64,000 nt of DNA from SB11 sp035906255 (lineage in GTDB: Bacteria > Bacteroidota > Bacteroidia > UBA8524): contig JAMIFM010000015.1 of NCBI GenBank assembly GCA_035906255.1, positions 52,829-116,828 on the forward strand, in the 5' to 3' direction. A program made the position numbers and the translations under genes. Below, one piece after another: positions 17,529 to 27,856 of the stretch; position 1 is the first letter of the stretch; every line of letters begins with the position of its first letter. The notes beneath the pieces were generated by a model that did not search any database, was not told the origin of the DNA, and saw only the letters and a list, made by a program, of their open reading frames with translations.

Positions 17529-18434
17529 ATGATTAACTACAACCCAAAAGACTGGTTTACTTTCATTTTCAGGATTCACCACTCTGAAACTTTCAGGCAG
17601 CTTTTACCTTTAATGACGGGTGTATGTGCGTATGCATTTATTGTAACTTATTTCGAGCTGCATTCTTTTCTCACAAAAGAATACGTTGAAACAGCAAAGA
17701 ATATTTCGGTCATTTATTCAATATTAGGTTTCACTCTCTCTTTACTACTGGTATTCAGAACAAACAGTGCCTACGACAGGTGGTGGGAAGGCCGTAAACA
17801 ATGGGGTGAACTTACCAACTCTTCCAGAGCATTGGCAGCACAGCTTAACGCCCTTATGGGTAAAAACCACCCTGCCCGTTTGGCCGCCTCAAATTATATA
17901 GGATTGTTTGCTTTTGTTTTACAATCACACTTAAAAAGTGAAAAAGTTTCTCTCAGCGATATTGAAAGCAAGTTTAATGCATCAGCCATTTCAAAAGAAA
18001 ACCTCGAAAAAATTGCGGAAAGCTATCACCAGCCACAAGAAGTTTATAAGCAACTAACTACCTTACTACACGGCTTAAAAAAGCAGAATGAATACAGTGC
18101 TGATGAAATGTATGTTTTTAAAAACGAGCTCAATAAACTGATTGAGGTATGTGGTGCTTGCGAACGAATAAAAAATACTCCCATCCCTTTTTCGTACTCA
18201 GTGTTTATTAAAAAGTTTATCTTTTTTTATGTGATGTTGTTCCCATTAACATACGGGCTCACAATGTCGTACTTTATTATTCCGGCGACAGCCTTGATTA
18301 TCTACGTACTTGCCAGTTTAGAACTGATTGCCGAGGAAATTGAAGACCCGTTTAACGGCGAGGCCAACGACTTACCCACTACTGAAATGGCCGAGAATAT
18401 TAATAAATCAGTAACCGCTATTTTGGCAAGCTGA
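17529..18434 (+). CDS. Bestrophin-like anion channel family protein
   Basis: A 301-residue membrane protein of the bestrophin/UPF0187 family, predicted to form a pentameric anion channel in the inner membrane. Family features: N-terminal YNPKDWFTFIFRIHHSETFRQL, two early membrane segments, the hallmark LVFRTNSAYDRWWEGRKQWG (about residues 75-94), and the C-terminal pair of helices followed by LIAEEIEDPFNGEANDLP (about 268-285). Length is normal. It stands alone with about 95 bases before it. The ion carried and the physiological role cannot be inferred. Confidence 0.88.
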   Translation: MINYNPKDWFTFIFRIHHSETFRQLLPLMTGVCAYAFIVTYFELHSFLTKEYVETAKNISVIYSILGFTLSLLLVFRTNSAYDRWWEGRKQWGELTNSSRALAAQLNALMGKNHPARLAASNYIGLFAFVLQSHLKSEKVSLSDIESKFNASAISKENLEKIAESYHQPQEVYKQLTTLLHGLKKQNEYSADEMYVFKNELNKLIEVCGACERIKNTPIPFSYSVFIKKFIFFYVMLFPLTYGLTMSYFIIPATALIIYVLASLELIAEEIEDPFNGEANDLPTTEMAENINKSVTAILAS

Positions 18435-18723
18435 TTTTAAACCTTCTATTCTTTTATCAATGTTTTCTGTAAACGGTCGCATTATTGCATAAAACCGTTT
18501 TTACAGCTTTTCAAACACTTCATTTCGCAATTAACTATCCATCAATAAATAACATTATTAATTACCCATAGTTGCCCTGCATTTTGTGCATTTTTCAACT
18601 ACGACTATAGTATTATAAAAACCCGCACTTTCTTTTAAAAAATCATACAATATGCGTATTTCTGGCGCAAGCACTCAAGATAAATTTGTTTAGATATATA
18701 ATGTCTAACCTATAATTCTTGAC
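18435..18723. other. Intergenic region before the giant surface protein
   Basis: 289 bases, A/T-rich, with no supportable gene. It should hold the bestrophin gene's 3' end and the promoter of the large secreted protein. No clear TAnnTTTG element with correct spacing was found. Confidence 0.4.
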
Positions 18724-21700
18724 ATGAAACACAGATTTTCTATTTTTAGCTGGCTTATGCTCTTCCTGATGTGTTCCCTGCAACCTGTGCAGGGAAATTC
18801 CGGGAACTCCGTGCTTATCGGAGCAGACTCCTACACAATTATGGAATCCCCACCTGCGGCGGGTTTCACTTTCACCACCAGCGGAGGTTGCGCTCCGGTT
18901 ATTGTACAGTTTTACAGTCAAATGTCAGGTCCGTCTTACTCGTGGACTTTTGGCGACGGAGGCACCAGCCCTGATTGTAACCCCGTACACACCTACACCA
19001 CTCCGGGTACTTACACTGTAACCCTTACGGCTACGGGCGGAACATATACCACTACTATTACAGTAGGGGCTGTTCCGGTGGTTACTTTCGGCGGCGACTC
19101 TGTAAGCTGTCAGGGTGATGTTAAACCCTACACCGTATCCAGTACTATTCCGGCTGCGTCATACAGTTGGAACCCAATCGGGGGAATATTAGGGCCTAAC
19201 ACAGCCTCATCTGCTACTATTACTTGGACTTCATACGGTATTAACTACATTGATTATACGATAACTACTGCACAAGGTTGTACCAAAGTGTTTAGGTATA
19301 AAGTAAAAGTAATACCTCCGCCAATGGTAAATTTACCTTGTTGCGAAGAACCTAAACGCGATACTATCAAAAATCCTAACTCTTCGGTTGTTGTAAACCC
19401 TAATCCTCCACACAATGAATTTGAACCGGGCGGCAAAGAGCCTTGTTCGGTGTGTGCGGGCAGCTATTCTTGTTATCAAGGCAGTATTGACCCTTTGTTC
19501 GGTGTTGCCGGTGATTTTACATGGAACTGGAGTATTACCAACGGAACTATTGTTTCTATCAGCCCCGATTCTACTAAATGCTGTGTAGTATGGGGACCCG
19601 GCGGCACGGGTAAAATAACCCTTACTATCACCCATAAAATATACGGATGCCAAACCGTGAGGGAATGCGAAGTAATGATTAACCCCGGTATTGTGCCTAT
19701 GCTTACAGTAACCGGAACTTGCGTAAACACTCCTGTTGATTTTGATGCCTCGGGCACCACTCCTTTGAGCGATGTTGACCACTTTTTCTGGGAATTTGGC
19801 GATGGCTATACCCAAACAACTACTGATGCCTTTACTACACACGAATACGGTTTTACCGGAACTTACACTGCTACTGTAACCATTACCACTAAAGAAGGTT
19901 GTGAGTATAAAGTGAGTAAAACGTTTAACATTATTGCAGGTACAAGACCTGTTATTGAATGCCCCGGCACTGTTTGCGAAGGTAGCAGGCAATGCTATAC
20001 TACTACTGCTATTACCGGAGCAACCTATATATGGACTGTTACGGGCGATGTATCACACACGGCAGTTGGCAACGAAGTATGCGTTACATGGGGAACAGGC
20101 CCTGTGGGCAAAGTTGAGGTGCAAGTATTGGGCGGCGGTTATACCTGTACCAATAAAGTAAGTGTTGAAGTTCCTATCGTAAGTTCAACCATACCTATTT
20201 TCGGCCCTGATTATATCTGTTTCAGTTCCTCTTCACTTGAAGTTTCTACCACCAATTATTCGGGTGCTTGCTATATATGGAAAGTAAACGGCATAGTACA
20301 ACCCTCAGGTATTAATAAATTGGTGTTTAACCCAATGTTCTACGGCACTGTTTTAAACATTGAGGTTGAGGTTGATTTCGGTTTGGGCTGCTGCCACGGA
20401 AAAGGCACAAAAACTGTAACCCGACTTCCTGAGTACACCATGATGTTTTATAATGATGCTTGTATTGGCGACATTATGACCTATAACCTCTTCTTCCCCG
20501 CAGGTGTGCCCAGCCCACCTGTTGCATGGAGTGTTGAGGGGGGACAAATTGTTTCTTCAACGCCTACTTCGGTTACTATTATTTGGGACGAGGTTGGAAC
20601 AGGCAAAATTACCGCAGGTAATAACACCCCCACCCAGTATTGCAACGATGCAAATAACAACACATGGGATGTGAAAGTATGGGCAAAAGCTGTAGGCGAA
20701 GCCATTTCGGGTCCCAAGTTAGTTTGTGCGGGCACCACTGAAACGTACTATCACGGGTTTGAAGCTCCGACTGTATCGGCCTCATTATCTGTTGTTGGTG
20801 GCGGAGCTGTTGTAACACCCGGTTTATACTCTTCGGATGTTTCATTCCCTGCATCAATTATTACCCCCACTACCTACGTGCTTGCAGTTACCTATCATTT
20901 GGGGGCAGTTGCAGGATGTGACAGTACCGTGTATGATACCATTGTTGCTATACCTATTGCTATACCTACCTTTAGTACCATTGCTCCCCAATGCGAAGGC
21001 GATATTGTTACTTACAACGTAAGTAATATCGACAGTAACTACTACGAATGGGAAGTAATTGGCGGTAGCGTGCTTTCGCATACCTACACAGGCACAAACT
21101 TATCTATAACTGTACAGTGGAATAGTACTGTAACCAGCAGTATTACTGTTAAAAATAAAGTTTGCGGCACCAGCAACTCACAAGCAGTAACGGTGAATGG
21201 CAAGCCTGTTGTAATTATTTCTGCCAGCGATGTAGATTGTACAACACCTTTCAGAACCTTGCGTGTAGCACCTGTTTGGGCAAGCTATTCATGGAGCACC
21301 GGCTCGGTTACCAATACAACAAACATCGCTTCACCCGGAATATACTCTGTAACCATTAGCAACGGCGTTTGCTCTAATACAGGCAGTATTTCAATATCAG
21401 TAGTTGTTCCAACCCCGCCTGATATTACCTCGTTTACAGTTACTTCTTCACCATACATGTTCTGCCCTAAATACAATACCATCTGCGGTAATGTAACACC
21501 GGGTACAGGCAGTATCGCATCTTATTCTTGGAGTTTCAGCGGATTTACTACCGCATCATCAAGTTTGCCTTGCCCCGCAGTAGCTTTGGCAGGAATGCCA
21601 GGCCCCAGCACGGGAACTTGGTTTTTAACGGTAACTGACAGTTATAACTGTTTTGATACCATGAGCGGAAGCTGGCTGGATAGCTGTGTGATTGATACCA

Positions 21701-24700
21701 GCGGTTACGACCCTGCTGATCCAGATACCCCCTGTACTTCCATTGCTACTTTCGGTATCTCTTACGACCCCTGCACAGGACAATTTACCAGCACAGGTAC
21801 AAACTATTCTGCTGTATTGTGGAATTTTGGGGATAATACTTGGGGAAGTGGTTTTAATCCAACCCATTTTTATACCTCACCTTGCTCAAAAACTGTACTT
21901 TGTTATGTAACGGATATAATGGGTTGTACCAAGGTATTCTCGTTTACAATATCCGTCCCCTACGTATTTCATAACATCGGTGTCACAACAACCAACTCCC
22001 CCTGTTTAGGGGCTATTTCGGTCTCAGCTAACGGGCTTAACATTTGCCCCGGCAGTGGTTTAACTCCTACCTATACATGGTCGGTAATGCTTGCGGGTAC
22101 CTCCACCTTAATTTATAGTGTTACCACCACCTCATCTACCCTTGCTGTCGGTTCAATTACCGCTATACCTGATGGTAATTACGATGTAACAGTTGTAATG
22201 AATGTTTCGGGATGCACCCGTACCACAAACGGCCATTTCGATAAAGGCGGTTTAAAAGCCTTCTTTGTAAGTTGCGGTGGGTGCGATGGGTCGCCACTAA
22301 CGTTTATCGACCAATCAGTACCCTACACAGCACCGCTTATTAAATGGGAATGGACTTTCTCAGGCCCAACAACGGTTACATCATTTTTACGTAACCCAAC
22401 GGTAACCCTTTCAGCCGGTTCGTACACGGTGTCGTTAAAAGTTACGGATGATGTGCCATGTTCTGACACTTATACAACCACTATTAATATAGACCCTCCA
22501 TTTGTTCCCGGTGATATTTTGGTAAACGGTGTACCAACCCCATCAGGCACTAAATTTAATATCTGCCCCGGTTCAAGTTATACGCTTACTGCCCCTCCGG
22601 GTGTTACCTACGCATGGTCAAACGGTAGTACTATAGACTCAACCATCGTTACCGAGCAAGGCGATTACTATGTAACTGTTACTAATTCTGACAATTGCGT
22701 TGCTAAAGTAGGCCCTATTAAATTCCGTTATAAGCCCGCTCCTGAAGCAATCATACAATTTTCGGGTAACCAGTGTGCTCCCCGTTTATTGCGTGCATTC
22801 ACAGGTATCGGATACACTTATAACTGGAGTTACCCTCCCGGACCTTCTACATCCACCAGTCCGTACATTCTACTGAACACCAGCGGACTTGTTACGCTTT
22901 CAGTAGCTAATTTACACGGTTGCAGTGCTACTACGGTTCAAAACTTCACGGTTTATCCCACCCCTACTGCGGTTATAACATATCCGCCACCATATTGCGG
23001 TACTCCGGTTACATTAAACGGTAACCCTGCTGGCGGTACAATGCCGTACACCCATGTATGGAATAACGGCAGCACGGCTTCTACAACACTGGCCACCCAA
23101 CCCGGTTTGTATAAGTACAAGGTTAAAGACGTAAACGGTTGCGTAGCCGAGGCTTCGCTCGATCTTCAACCTGCATTGCCAACCGGCATGGATTTATTAC
23201 CGCACGGTTGCTACGATGTTTGCGGCCCTGTTAACTTCTGCACAGGTACTATGCCTTGGGGCTGGACAGGCCAATGGTTTTTAGGCTCAATGCCATACGG
23301 CCCTATGATACCACAAGGTGGTAATATAGCTACCACGTTCAGTATGTCAGGCACTTATACTCTACATTATACGCCTGTAAACCCAATGGTATCATGTCCT
23401 GCCGTATCTAAACCAATTACCATTAACATTACTGCACTTCCTCCGTTCTCAATTATTGCACCTTCTGCACCTGCCTACATTTGCGTTGGCGGTAGCGATA
23501 GTGTTTTATTGAAAGTTGACTCGTGCAACTACTTGCAGTTTACTTATACATGGTATAAAGGCACTACTATTGTGGGAACAGGCTGTAATTTTTATGCTAC
23601 CGACTCAGGTACATACACAGTTAGGGTGGCTAAAAATCCTTGCTGCTATGTTGATTTAACCATCACTATATACGGTCGCAATTGCTGTATCGAAACGCCT
23701 AATGTACCTTTCCACAAAATACTTGCCCCTGTAACTTATACAGGCAATATGTATTGGGAAGGCACTTACTACATCGATTCGGTAGTGACTGTTTTAGGTC
23801 CAAATGCGGTACTTGATATTACCAACGTTGATTGCATATTCGGGCCAAACGGTACCATAGTAGTAACACAGGGTGCATTCTTGCGTACCAATAACTCGGT
23901 ATTGCGTCCCTGCGAAATCAATGATATATGGCAAGGTATTTCATTCCAAGGCAGCTCTTCGGGTTGGATTAACCAAACCACCATCAAAAATGCAATCATA
24001 GGAGTTGATGTAATTGGTAATGCACGGGGTGTCAGACTAACTGATAATTCATTTATCAAGTGCCAGATAGGTGCACGCCTCACCAACTCATTTATGCAGC
24101 AATCTATCAGTGGCAACACCTTTGAAGTTGATAATACGCAATTACCATATCCTGCCACACCTAATGATTATTGGGGTATAAAAATGTATAGCTCGGATAT
24201 CAGCGGCTTAATTGCCCAAAACGATTTCAGGCAAACAGAACCTCAAAACACAATCAACAGGCATTATGGTATCTATGGCGATGCCTCAAGCTTCACCGTT
24301 TCTGAAAACCATTTCAACGATATGTTCAGGTCGATTGACATTAGCAACAACAGCAATGTGGTAACCGTAGAGAAAAACAGTATCAAGCTGAATAAACTAA
24401 AATCAAGCTATGATATTTACCAAATACGTAATACCAATTGCAACAATCCTGTGCTTATTTACGAAAACGAAATGGACAACGGCTTGGTTGATAACTCGTT
24501 TGCAGGTGCCATTTATTGCGCCAACACCATACGTACCCACGTAAAAGACAATAAAATAAACGGGTATCTAGTAGGTGTAATGGCCAATAATACTATTGAC
24601 CTTCATGTGGCTTCTAATGAGATAACCAATAGTATGAATTTAGGCATCGGGCTGATGAATACCAGAGGTTCTATTGTGGGCTGTAATACCATTAATTCGA

Positions 24701-25941
24701 TGGTTACCAACTTCAATACCCCCATAGGTATCAGAGAATATTTTGGTGATGGTTCATCAAGCATTTATGCTAACTGTATATTCAATATGCACACTGCTAT
24801 TGATTTGAGGGGTATGGGTGCTGCTGCACCGCTACCTGCGTTATACAATAACTATATGTATAACTACTCTGATTACGGTATCTACAACATAAACTACGGC
24901 GGTGCTATCGGAGGCCCCGGCGGTGCTGTAAATGCAGGCCGAAATACGTTTATGAGTAATAATGGAGCCACCGGAGGTACTATCGATATCTTCTCTGCAC
25001 CGGGTATTACTGAGGGCGGAAACTTTGGGGTATTGTTTACTGTGGGCGTACTTTCTACCACCAACCCCGACCAATTCTACTCAACAGCAGCTTGCGGACA
25101 GCAGATACAACAGTCGTATCCAAATAACCAACTGGATAAATACAACGTTTGCGATAACTACAACCTGCAACAATGGGTTGCTCCGTTGGTTGCCGGCGGA
25201 TATACTGTAAGTACCCCTGCCGAGCCTTTTACTTCTGCTTCGATAAATGAAACCTTGAAAAATGGCGGCAACCATGTGGTAGGTGGCATTACGGCCTTTA
25301 TGCTGAAAGGCGGAGATACGGCTAAACAAACGGCCGACGCTGTGCTGGCTTCTGAAATGGAAAGGAACTTGGCAGCATCGCTTATTGTGTACAACTACCT
25401 TACTATTTCGCAACCCGTGTTGGCTACTACCTATCTAAACTCGCCAGAATTAAGTACAATTAATGACGACCTTAGGTATGTGTTGAACACAGAAATAGCT
25501 TTGGCTACAGATGCAAAACTTGACGGCGGCCAAGTAGGCAGACTTAAACAAATTGACGATAGTGAAGTACGTTACAGCTCGTTAGCAAGAGAAGTTATAC
25601 AAGCTATTAACGGTGACCACGATTATAAGTTTGCAAAAATGCCTGACCCTGAGTTTGCATCACCTGAAAATGCGTTGACACGAAAAGCAAACAGCTTGAT
25701 AGTTTATCCTGTCCCTGCTTCGCAACAAATTACAGTGAGGCACAATGTGAAAGATGCTAACGTGCAGGGTCTAAGGATAGTTTCGGCTATCGGCACTGAA
25801 GTTACATCGTTTACATACACCCTGAATGCCGGAGAAATAAGCATCGATATTTCAACCCTGTCTCCCGGTATTTACACGGTGATACTGGCCACTGATAATA
25901 ACGATGCTCCGTTTATGAACAGCCGCTTTATTAAGCAATAA
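18724..25941 (+). CDS. Giant secreted PKD/Ig-like and beta-helix protein with T9SS sorting domain
   Basis: 2405 residues. Signal peptide is MKHRFSIFSWLMLFLMCSLQ with cleavage near residue 25. Residues about 45-1650 are a long array of PKD and Ig-like domains. Typical PKD motifs such as YSWTFGDGGTS (about 75), FFWEFGDGYTQT (about 350) and VLWNFGDNTWGSG (about 1035) are interleaved with weaker repeats. About 1660-2125 looks like a right-handed parallel beta-helix with many short Asn-rich turns. About 2325-2405 is a type A T9SS sorting domain (LIVYPVPASQQITV ... LSPGIYTVIL). It is predicted to cross the outer membrane by type IX secretion and be attached or released as an adhesin-like surface protein. 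It is unusually rich in Cys across the array. Ligand unknown. It is monocistronic, with a strong terminator 35 bases downstream. Confidence 0.85.
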   Translation: MKHRFSIFSWLMLFLMCSLQPVQGNSGNSVLIGADSYTIMESPPAAGFTFTTSGGCAPVIVQFYSQMSGPSYSWTFGDGGTSPDCNPVHTYTTPGTYTVTLTATGGTYTTTITVGAVPVVTFGGDSVSCQGDVKPYTVSSTIPAASYSWNPIGGILGPNTASSATITWTSYGINYIDYTITTAQGCTKVFRYKVKVIPPPMVNLPCCEEPKRDTIKNPNSSVVVNPNPPHNEFEPGGKEPCSVCAGSYSCYQGSIDPLFGVAGDFTWNWSITNGTIVSISPDSTKCCVVWGPGGTGKITLTITHKIYGCQTVRECEVMINPGIVPMLTVTGTCVNTPVDFDASGTTPLSDVDHFFWEFGDGYTQTTTDAFTTHEYGFTGTYTATVTITTKEGCEYKVSKTFNIIAGTRPVIECPGTVCEGSRQCYTTTAITGATYIWTVTGDVSHTAVGNEVCVTWGTGPVGKVEVQVLGGGYTCTNKVSVEVPIVSSTIPIFGPDYICFSSSSLEVSTTNYSGACYIWKVNGIVQPSGINKLVFNPMFYGTVLNIEVEVDFGLGCCHGKGTKTVTRLPEYTMMFYNDACIGDIMTYNLFFPAGVPSPPVAWSVEGGQIVSSTPTSVTIIWDEVGTGKITAGNNTPTQYCNDANNNTWDVKVWAKAVGEAISGPKLVCAGTTETYYHGFEAPTVSASLSVVGGGAVVTPGLYSSDVSFPASIITPTTYVLAVTYHLGAVAGCDSTVYDTIVAIPIAIPTFSTIAPQCEGDIVTYNVSNIDSNYYEWEVIGGSVLSHTYTGTNLSITVQWNSTVTSSITVKNKVCGTSNSQAVTVNGKPVVIISASDVDCTTPFRTLRVAPVWASYSWSTGSVTNTTNIASPGIYSVTISNGVCSNTGSISISVVVPTPPDITSFTVTSSPYMFCPKYNTICGNVTPGTGSIASYSWSFSGFTTASSSLPCPAVALAGMPGPSTGTWFLTVTDSYNCFDTMSGSWLDSCVIDTSGYDPADPDTPCTSIATFGISYDPCTGQFTSTGTNYSAVLWNFGDNTWGSGFNPTHFYTSPCSKTVLCYVTDIMGCTKVFSFTISVPYVFHNIGVTTTNSPCLGAISVSANGLNICPGSGLTPTYTWSVMLAGTSTLIYSVTTTSSTLAVGSITAIPDGNYDVTVVMNVSGCTRTTNGHFDKGGLKAFFVSCGGCDGSPLTFIDQSVPYTAPLIKWEWTFSGPTTVTSFLRNPTVTLSAGSYTVSLKVTDDVPCSDTYTTTINIDPPFVPGDILVNGVPTPSGTKFNICPGSSYTLTAPPGVTYAWSNGSTIDSTIVTEQGDYYVTVTNSDNCVAKVGPIKFRYKPAPEAIIQFSGNQCAPRLLRAFTGIGYTYNWSYPPGPSTSTSPYILLNTSGLVTLSVANLHGCSATTVQNFTVYPTPTAVITYPPPYCGTPVTLNGNPAGGTMPYTHVWNNGSTASTTLATQPGLYKYKVKDVNGCVAEASLDLQPALPTGMDLLPHGCYDVCGPVNFCTGTMPWGWTGQWFLGSMPYGPMIPQGGNIATTFSMSGTYTLHYTPVNPMVSCPAVSKPITINITALPPFSIIAPSAPAYICVGGSDSVLLKVDSCNYLQFTYTWYKGTTIVGTGCNFYATDSGTYTVRVAKNPCCYVDLTITIYGRNCCIETPNVPFHKILAPVTYTGNMYWEGTYYIDSVVTVLGPNAVLDITNVDCIFGPNGTIVVTQGAFLRTNNSVLRPCEINDIWQGISFQGSSSGWINQTTIKNAIIGVDVIGNARGVRLTDNSFIKCQIGARLTNSFMQQSISGNTFEVDNTQLPYPATPNDYWGIKMYSSDISGLIAQNDFRQTEPQNTINRHYGIYGDASSFTVSENHFNDMFRSIDISNNSNVVTVEKNSIKLNKLKSSYDIYQIRNTNCNNPVLIYENEMDNGLVDNSFAGAIYCANTIRTHVKDNKINGYLVGVMANNTIDLHVASNEITNSMNLGIGLMNTRGSIVGCNTINSMVTNFNTPIGIREYFGDGSSSIYANCIFNMHTAIDLRGMGAAAPLPALYNNYMYNYSDYGIYNINYGGAIGGPGGAVNAGRNTFMSNNGATGGTIDIFSAPGITEGGNFGVLFTVGVLSTTNPDQFYSTAACGQQIQQSYPNNQLDKYNVCDNYNLQQWVAPLVAGGYTVSTPAEPFTSASINETLKNGGNHVVGGITAFMLKGGDTAKQTADAVLASEMERNLAASLIVYNYLTISQPVLATTYLNSPELSTINDDLRYVLNTEIALATDAKLDGGQVGRLKQIDDSEVRYSSLAREVIQAINGDHDYKFAKMPDPEFASPENALTRKANSLIVYPVPASQQITVRHNVKDANVQGLRIVSAIGTEVTSFTYTLNAGEISIDISTLSPGIYTVILATDNNDAPFMNSRFIKQ

Positions 25942-25976
25942 CACACATTCTATATTCGGCTGCTTTGACAGTAAAA

Positions 25977-26003
25977 GCTGCCCCATTTTGGGGCAGCTTT
26001 TTT
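25977..26003 (+). terminator. Rho-independent terminator after the giant gene
   Basis: GCTGCCCC (25977-25984), loop ATTTT, GGGGCAGC (25990-25997), then six Ts. A perfect 8-bp GC-rich stem with T-tract, 36 bases after the stop codon. Confidence 0.92.
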
Positions 26004-26164
26004 ATTAATCCCGAAGTTTGAAGATTGCCTAATGTTGAGCAAATATTATGAATGTGTTAATTGTCATTTTACAATCATTAAAACACTGTATTGATGACAC
26101 TTAACAATTTGGTATCTTTTTTGATTTTGAATGCAAATTGATGTAATGTTGCACACCTGAAAAA

Positions 26165-26590
26165 ATGCTAAAGGTAATAGCAAAATATCTTATCTCTTTT
26201 TTAGTCCTGCTGCTGTGCGGATACAGCCATCAAGCTGTTTACTCATATCAGGACAACACCCAACATTTTTCAGCAAAAAAACACATTGCAATTGAGTTTG
26301 TAAGTCTAAATGAACATGAGCAAAGGGCTACCCTTTCAAAAAAACCTTACTCGCCCGGCACAAAAAAGCTTAATCACGATTTAATCGTTCCGATTTTTGA
26401 AAACGAGGAAGAAGACAAGCTAACTCACACAAAAAAGTACTTAAACAGTAATAATTACTTTATCACGCTTTTCTCAATAAGCAACCCCTCTCAGCATTTC
26501 AGCCTTGCAAACAGGCAAGTATTATATCCCAATACTAATCTATCAGAAAACTCTCACCGATATATTGATTTCGGAGTATTCAGGATATGA
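26165..26590 (+). CDS. Small exported protein of unknown function
   Basis: 141 residues with an N-terminal hydrophobic segment (VIAKYLISFLVLLLCGYSHQ) that looks like a signal peptide. The Cys in LLLCG is not in a proper lipobox because small residues are missing before it. The mature part is polar with no recognised domain. It lies 160 bases before an RND efflux operon on the same strand. That placement suggests, without proving, a role in sensing or accessory function for the pump. Function unknown. Confidence 0.55.
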   Translation: MLKVIAKYLISFLVLLLCGYSHQAVYSYQDNTQHFSAKKHIAIEFVSLNEHEQRATLSKKPYSPGTKKLNHDLIVPIFENEEEDKLTHTKKYLNSNNYFITLFSISNPSQHFSLANRQVLYPNTNLSENSHRYIDFGVFRI

Positions 26591-26656
26591 TACAACCACG
26601 TTAAGGCACACCAATCGGCCTTAATCTCTCCCCTATCTACGTTCCCCTGTTTGTCG

Positions 26657-26671
26657 TTGGCGCGCCGCCAA
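26657..26671. repeat. GC-rich palindrome upstream of the efflux adaptor
   Basis: TTGGCG CGC CGCCAA, a perfect 6-bp inverted repeat with a 3-base spacer. It is flanked by near-symmetrical TCG and TCGA, in the 159-base gap before the RND adaptor gene. It could be an operator or an RNA hairpin. There is no T-tract, so it is not a typical terminator. Confidence 0.4.
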
Positions 26672-26749
26672 TCGATGATATGTGTGTTTGTGCTTCACAC
26701 CTCTTAAAAAGCACTACAACAGAATAACATTATTAAACAATAAAACATT

Positions 26750-27832
26750 ATGAGAAAATCTCTCATGTTTATGGGCTTGTGCGCATTACTGTGCTATACA
26801 AGCTGCAAAACAAAAGACGAAGTAAAAGAAGAGGAAACTAAATTTATTGTAACCAGTGTGCTTAAAAAGGATACGCTTACTACAAGAGAGTATGTGTGCC
26901 AAATACACGCCATACAGCACATTGAGCTGCGTGCACTTGAAAGAGGTTATCTGCAAAAGATTTATGTTGACGAGGGACAGGTTGTGAAAGAAGGACAAAT
27001 GATGTTTCAGATTATGCCTGCCCTGTACCAAGCCGAACAACAAAAAGCTCAAGCAGAGGCAAACTTTGCCGAGATTGAATACCTGAATACTAAAGCATTG
27101 GCCGATAGCAATGTGGTATCGAAAAACGAGTTGGCCATGGCAAAAGCCAAATTTGATGAAGCCAAAGCAAAATTATTGCTGGCAAGTGTGCATTTAGGGT
27201 TTACTGAAATACGTGCCCCGTTTAGCGGCATTATGGATCGTTTTCATGTGAGGCAAGGCAGCCTTTTAGAAGAGGGTGATTTGCTTACTATTCTTTCTGA
27301 CAACAGCAAAATGTGGGTGTACTTTAATGTGCCCGAAGCTGAATACTTGGATTATAAAAGCCATTTAACAAAAGACAGTTTGATAAAGGTGAACCTGCTA
27401 ATGGCTAACCAACAAAAATTTGAGTTTCCCGGTGTGGTTGAAACCATTGAAGCCGACTTTAATAACGAAACAGGAAACATTGCATTCAGAGCCACATTCC
27501 CCAACCCTAAAGCCCTGTTAAGGCACGGCCAAACGGGTAATATATTAATGACAGCCCCTATAAAAAACGCCTTGCTAATTCCCCAAAAGGCCACTTTTGA
27601 AATTCTTGAAAAACGATACGTGTTTGTGGTGGATAAGGACAATGTGGTGAGACAACGTGAAATAACCGTGAGTGCAGAAATGCCCGACATTTATATAGTA
27701 AAAAGCGGTTTAAAAGAAAACGAAAAAATACTGTTGGAAGGCATAAGAAAGGTGAAAGATAAGGATAAGATAACCTGCGAATACGAAGAGCCTAACAAAG
27801 TATTTCAGCACTTGAAAGTATATGTTGAATAG
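26750..27832 (+). CDS. RND efflux periplasmic adaptor (membrane fusion protein)
   Basis: A 360-residue lipoprotein with lipobox LLCYTSC (Cys about residue 20). Next comes the adaptor architecture: a lipoyl/barrel-sandwich half (IELRALERGYLQKIYVDEGQVVKEGQ, about residues 63-88) and an alpha-hairpin with QAEQQKAQAEANFAEIEY. The second lipoyl half is FTEIRAPFSGIMDRFHVRQG (about 149-168), followed by beta-barrel and membrane-proximal domains. It links the inner-membrane pump to the outer-membrane channel encoded by the next two genes, 24 bases downstream. Substrate range unknown. Confidence 0.92.
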   Translation: MRKSLMFMGLCALLCYTSCKTKDEVKEEETKFIVTSVLKKDTLTTREYVCQIHAIQHIELRALERGYLQKIYVDEGQVVKEGQMMFQIMPALYQAEQQKAQAEANFAEIEYLNTKALADSNVVSKNELAMAKAKFDEAKAKLLLASVHLGFTEIRAPFSGIMDRFHVRQGSLLEEGDLLTILSDNSKMWVYFNVPEAEYLDYKSHLTKDSLIKVNLLMANQQKFEFPGVVETIEADFNNETGNIAFRATFPNPKALLRHGQTGNILMTAPIKNALLIPQKATFEILEKRYVFVVDKDNVVRQREITVSAEMPDIYIVKSGLKENEKILLEGIRKVKDKDKITCEYEEPNKVFQHLKVYVE

Positions 27833-27856
27833 TGTAATGATTTAAAAGAGAAGCAA

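Noticed and set aside
19333..19992. 219-residue antisense ORF within the giant gene
   Set aside because: Shadow of the long repetitive coding frame; no start context or domain.
18724..23700. DNA-level tandem repeats in the PKD array
   Set aside because: Domains are similar in protein pattern but I see no long identical DNA repeats.
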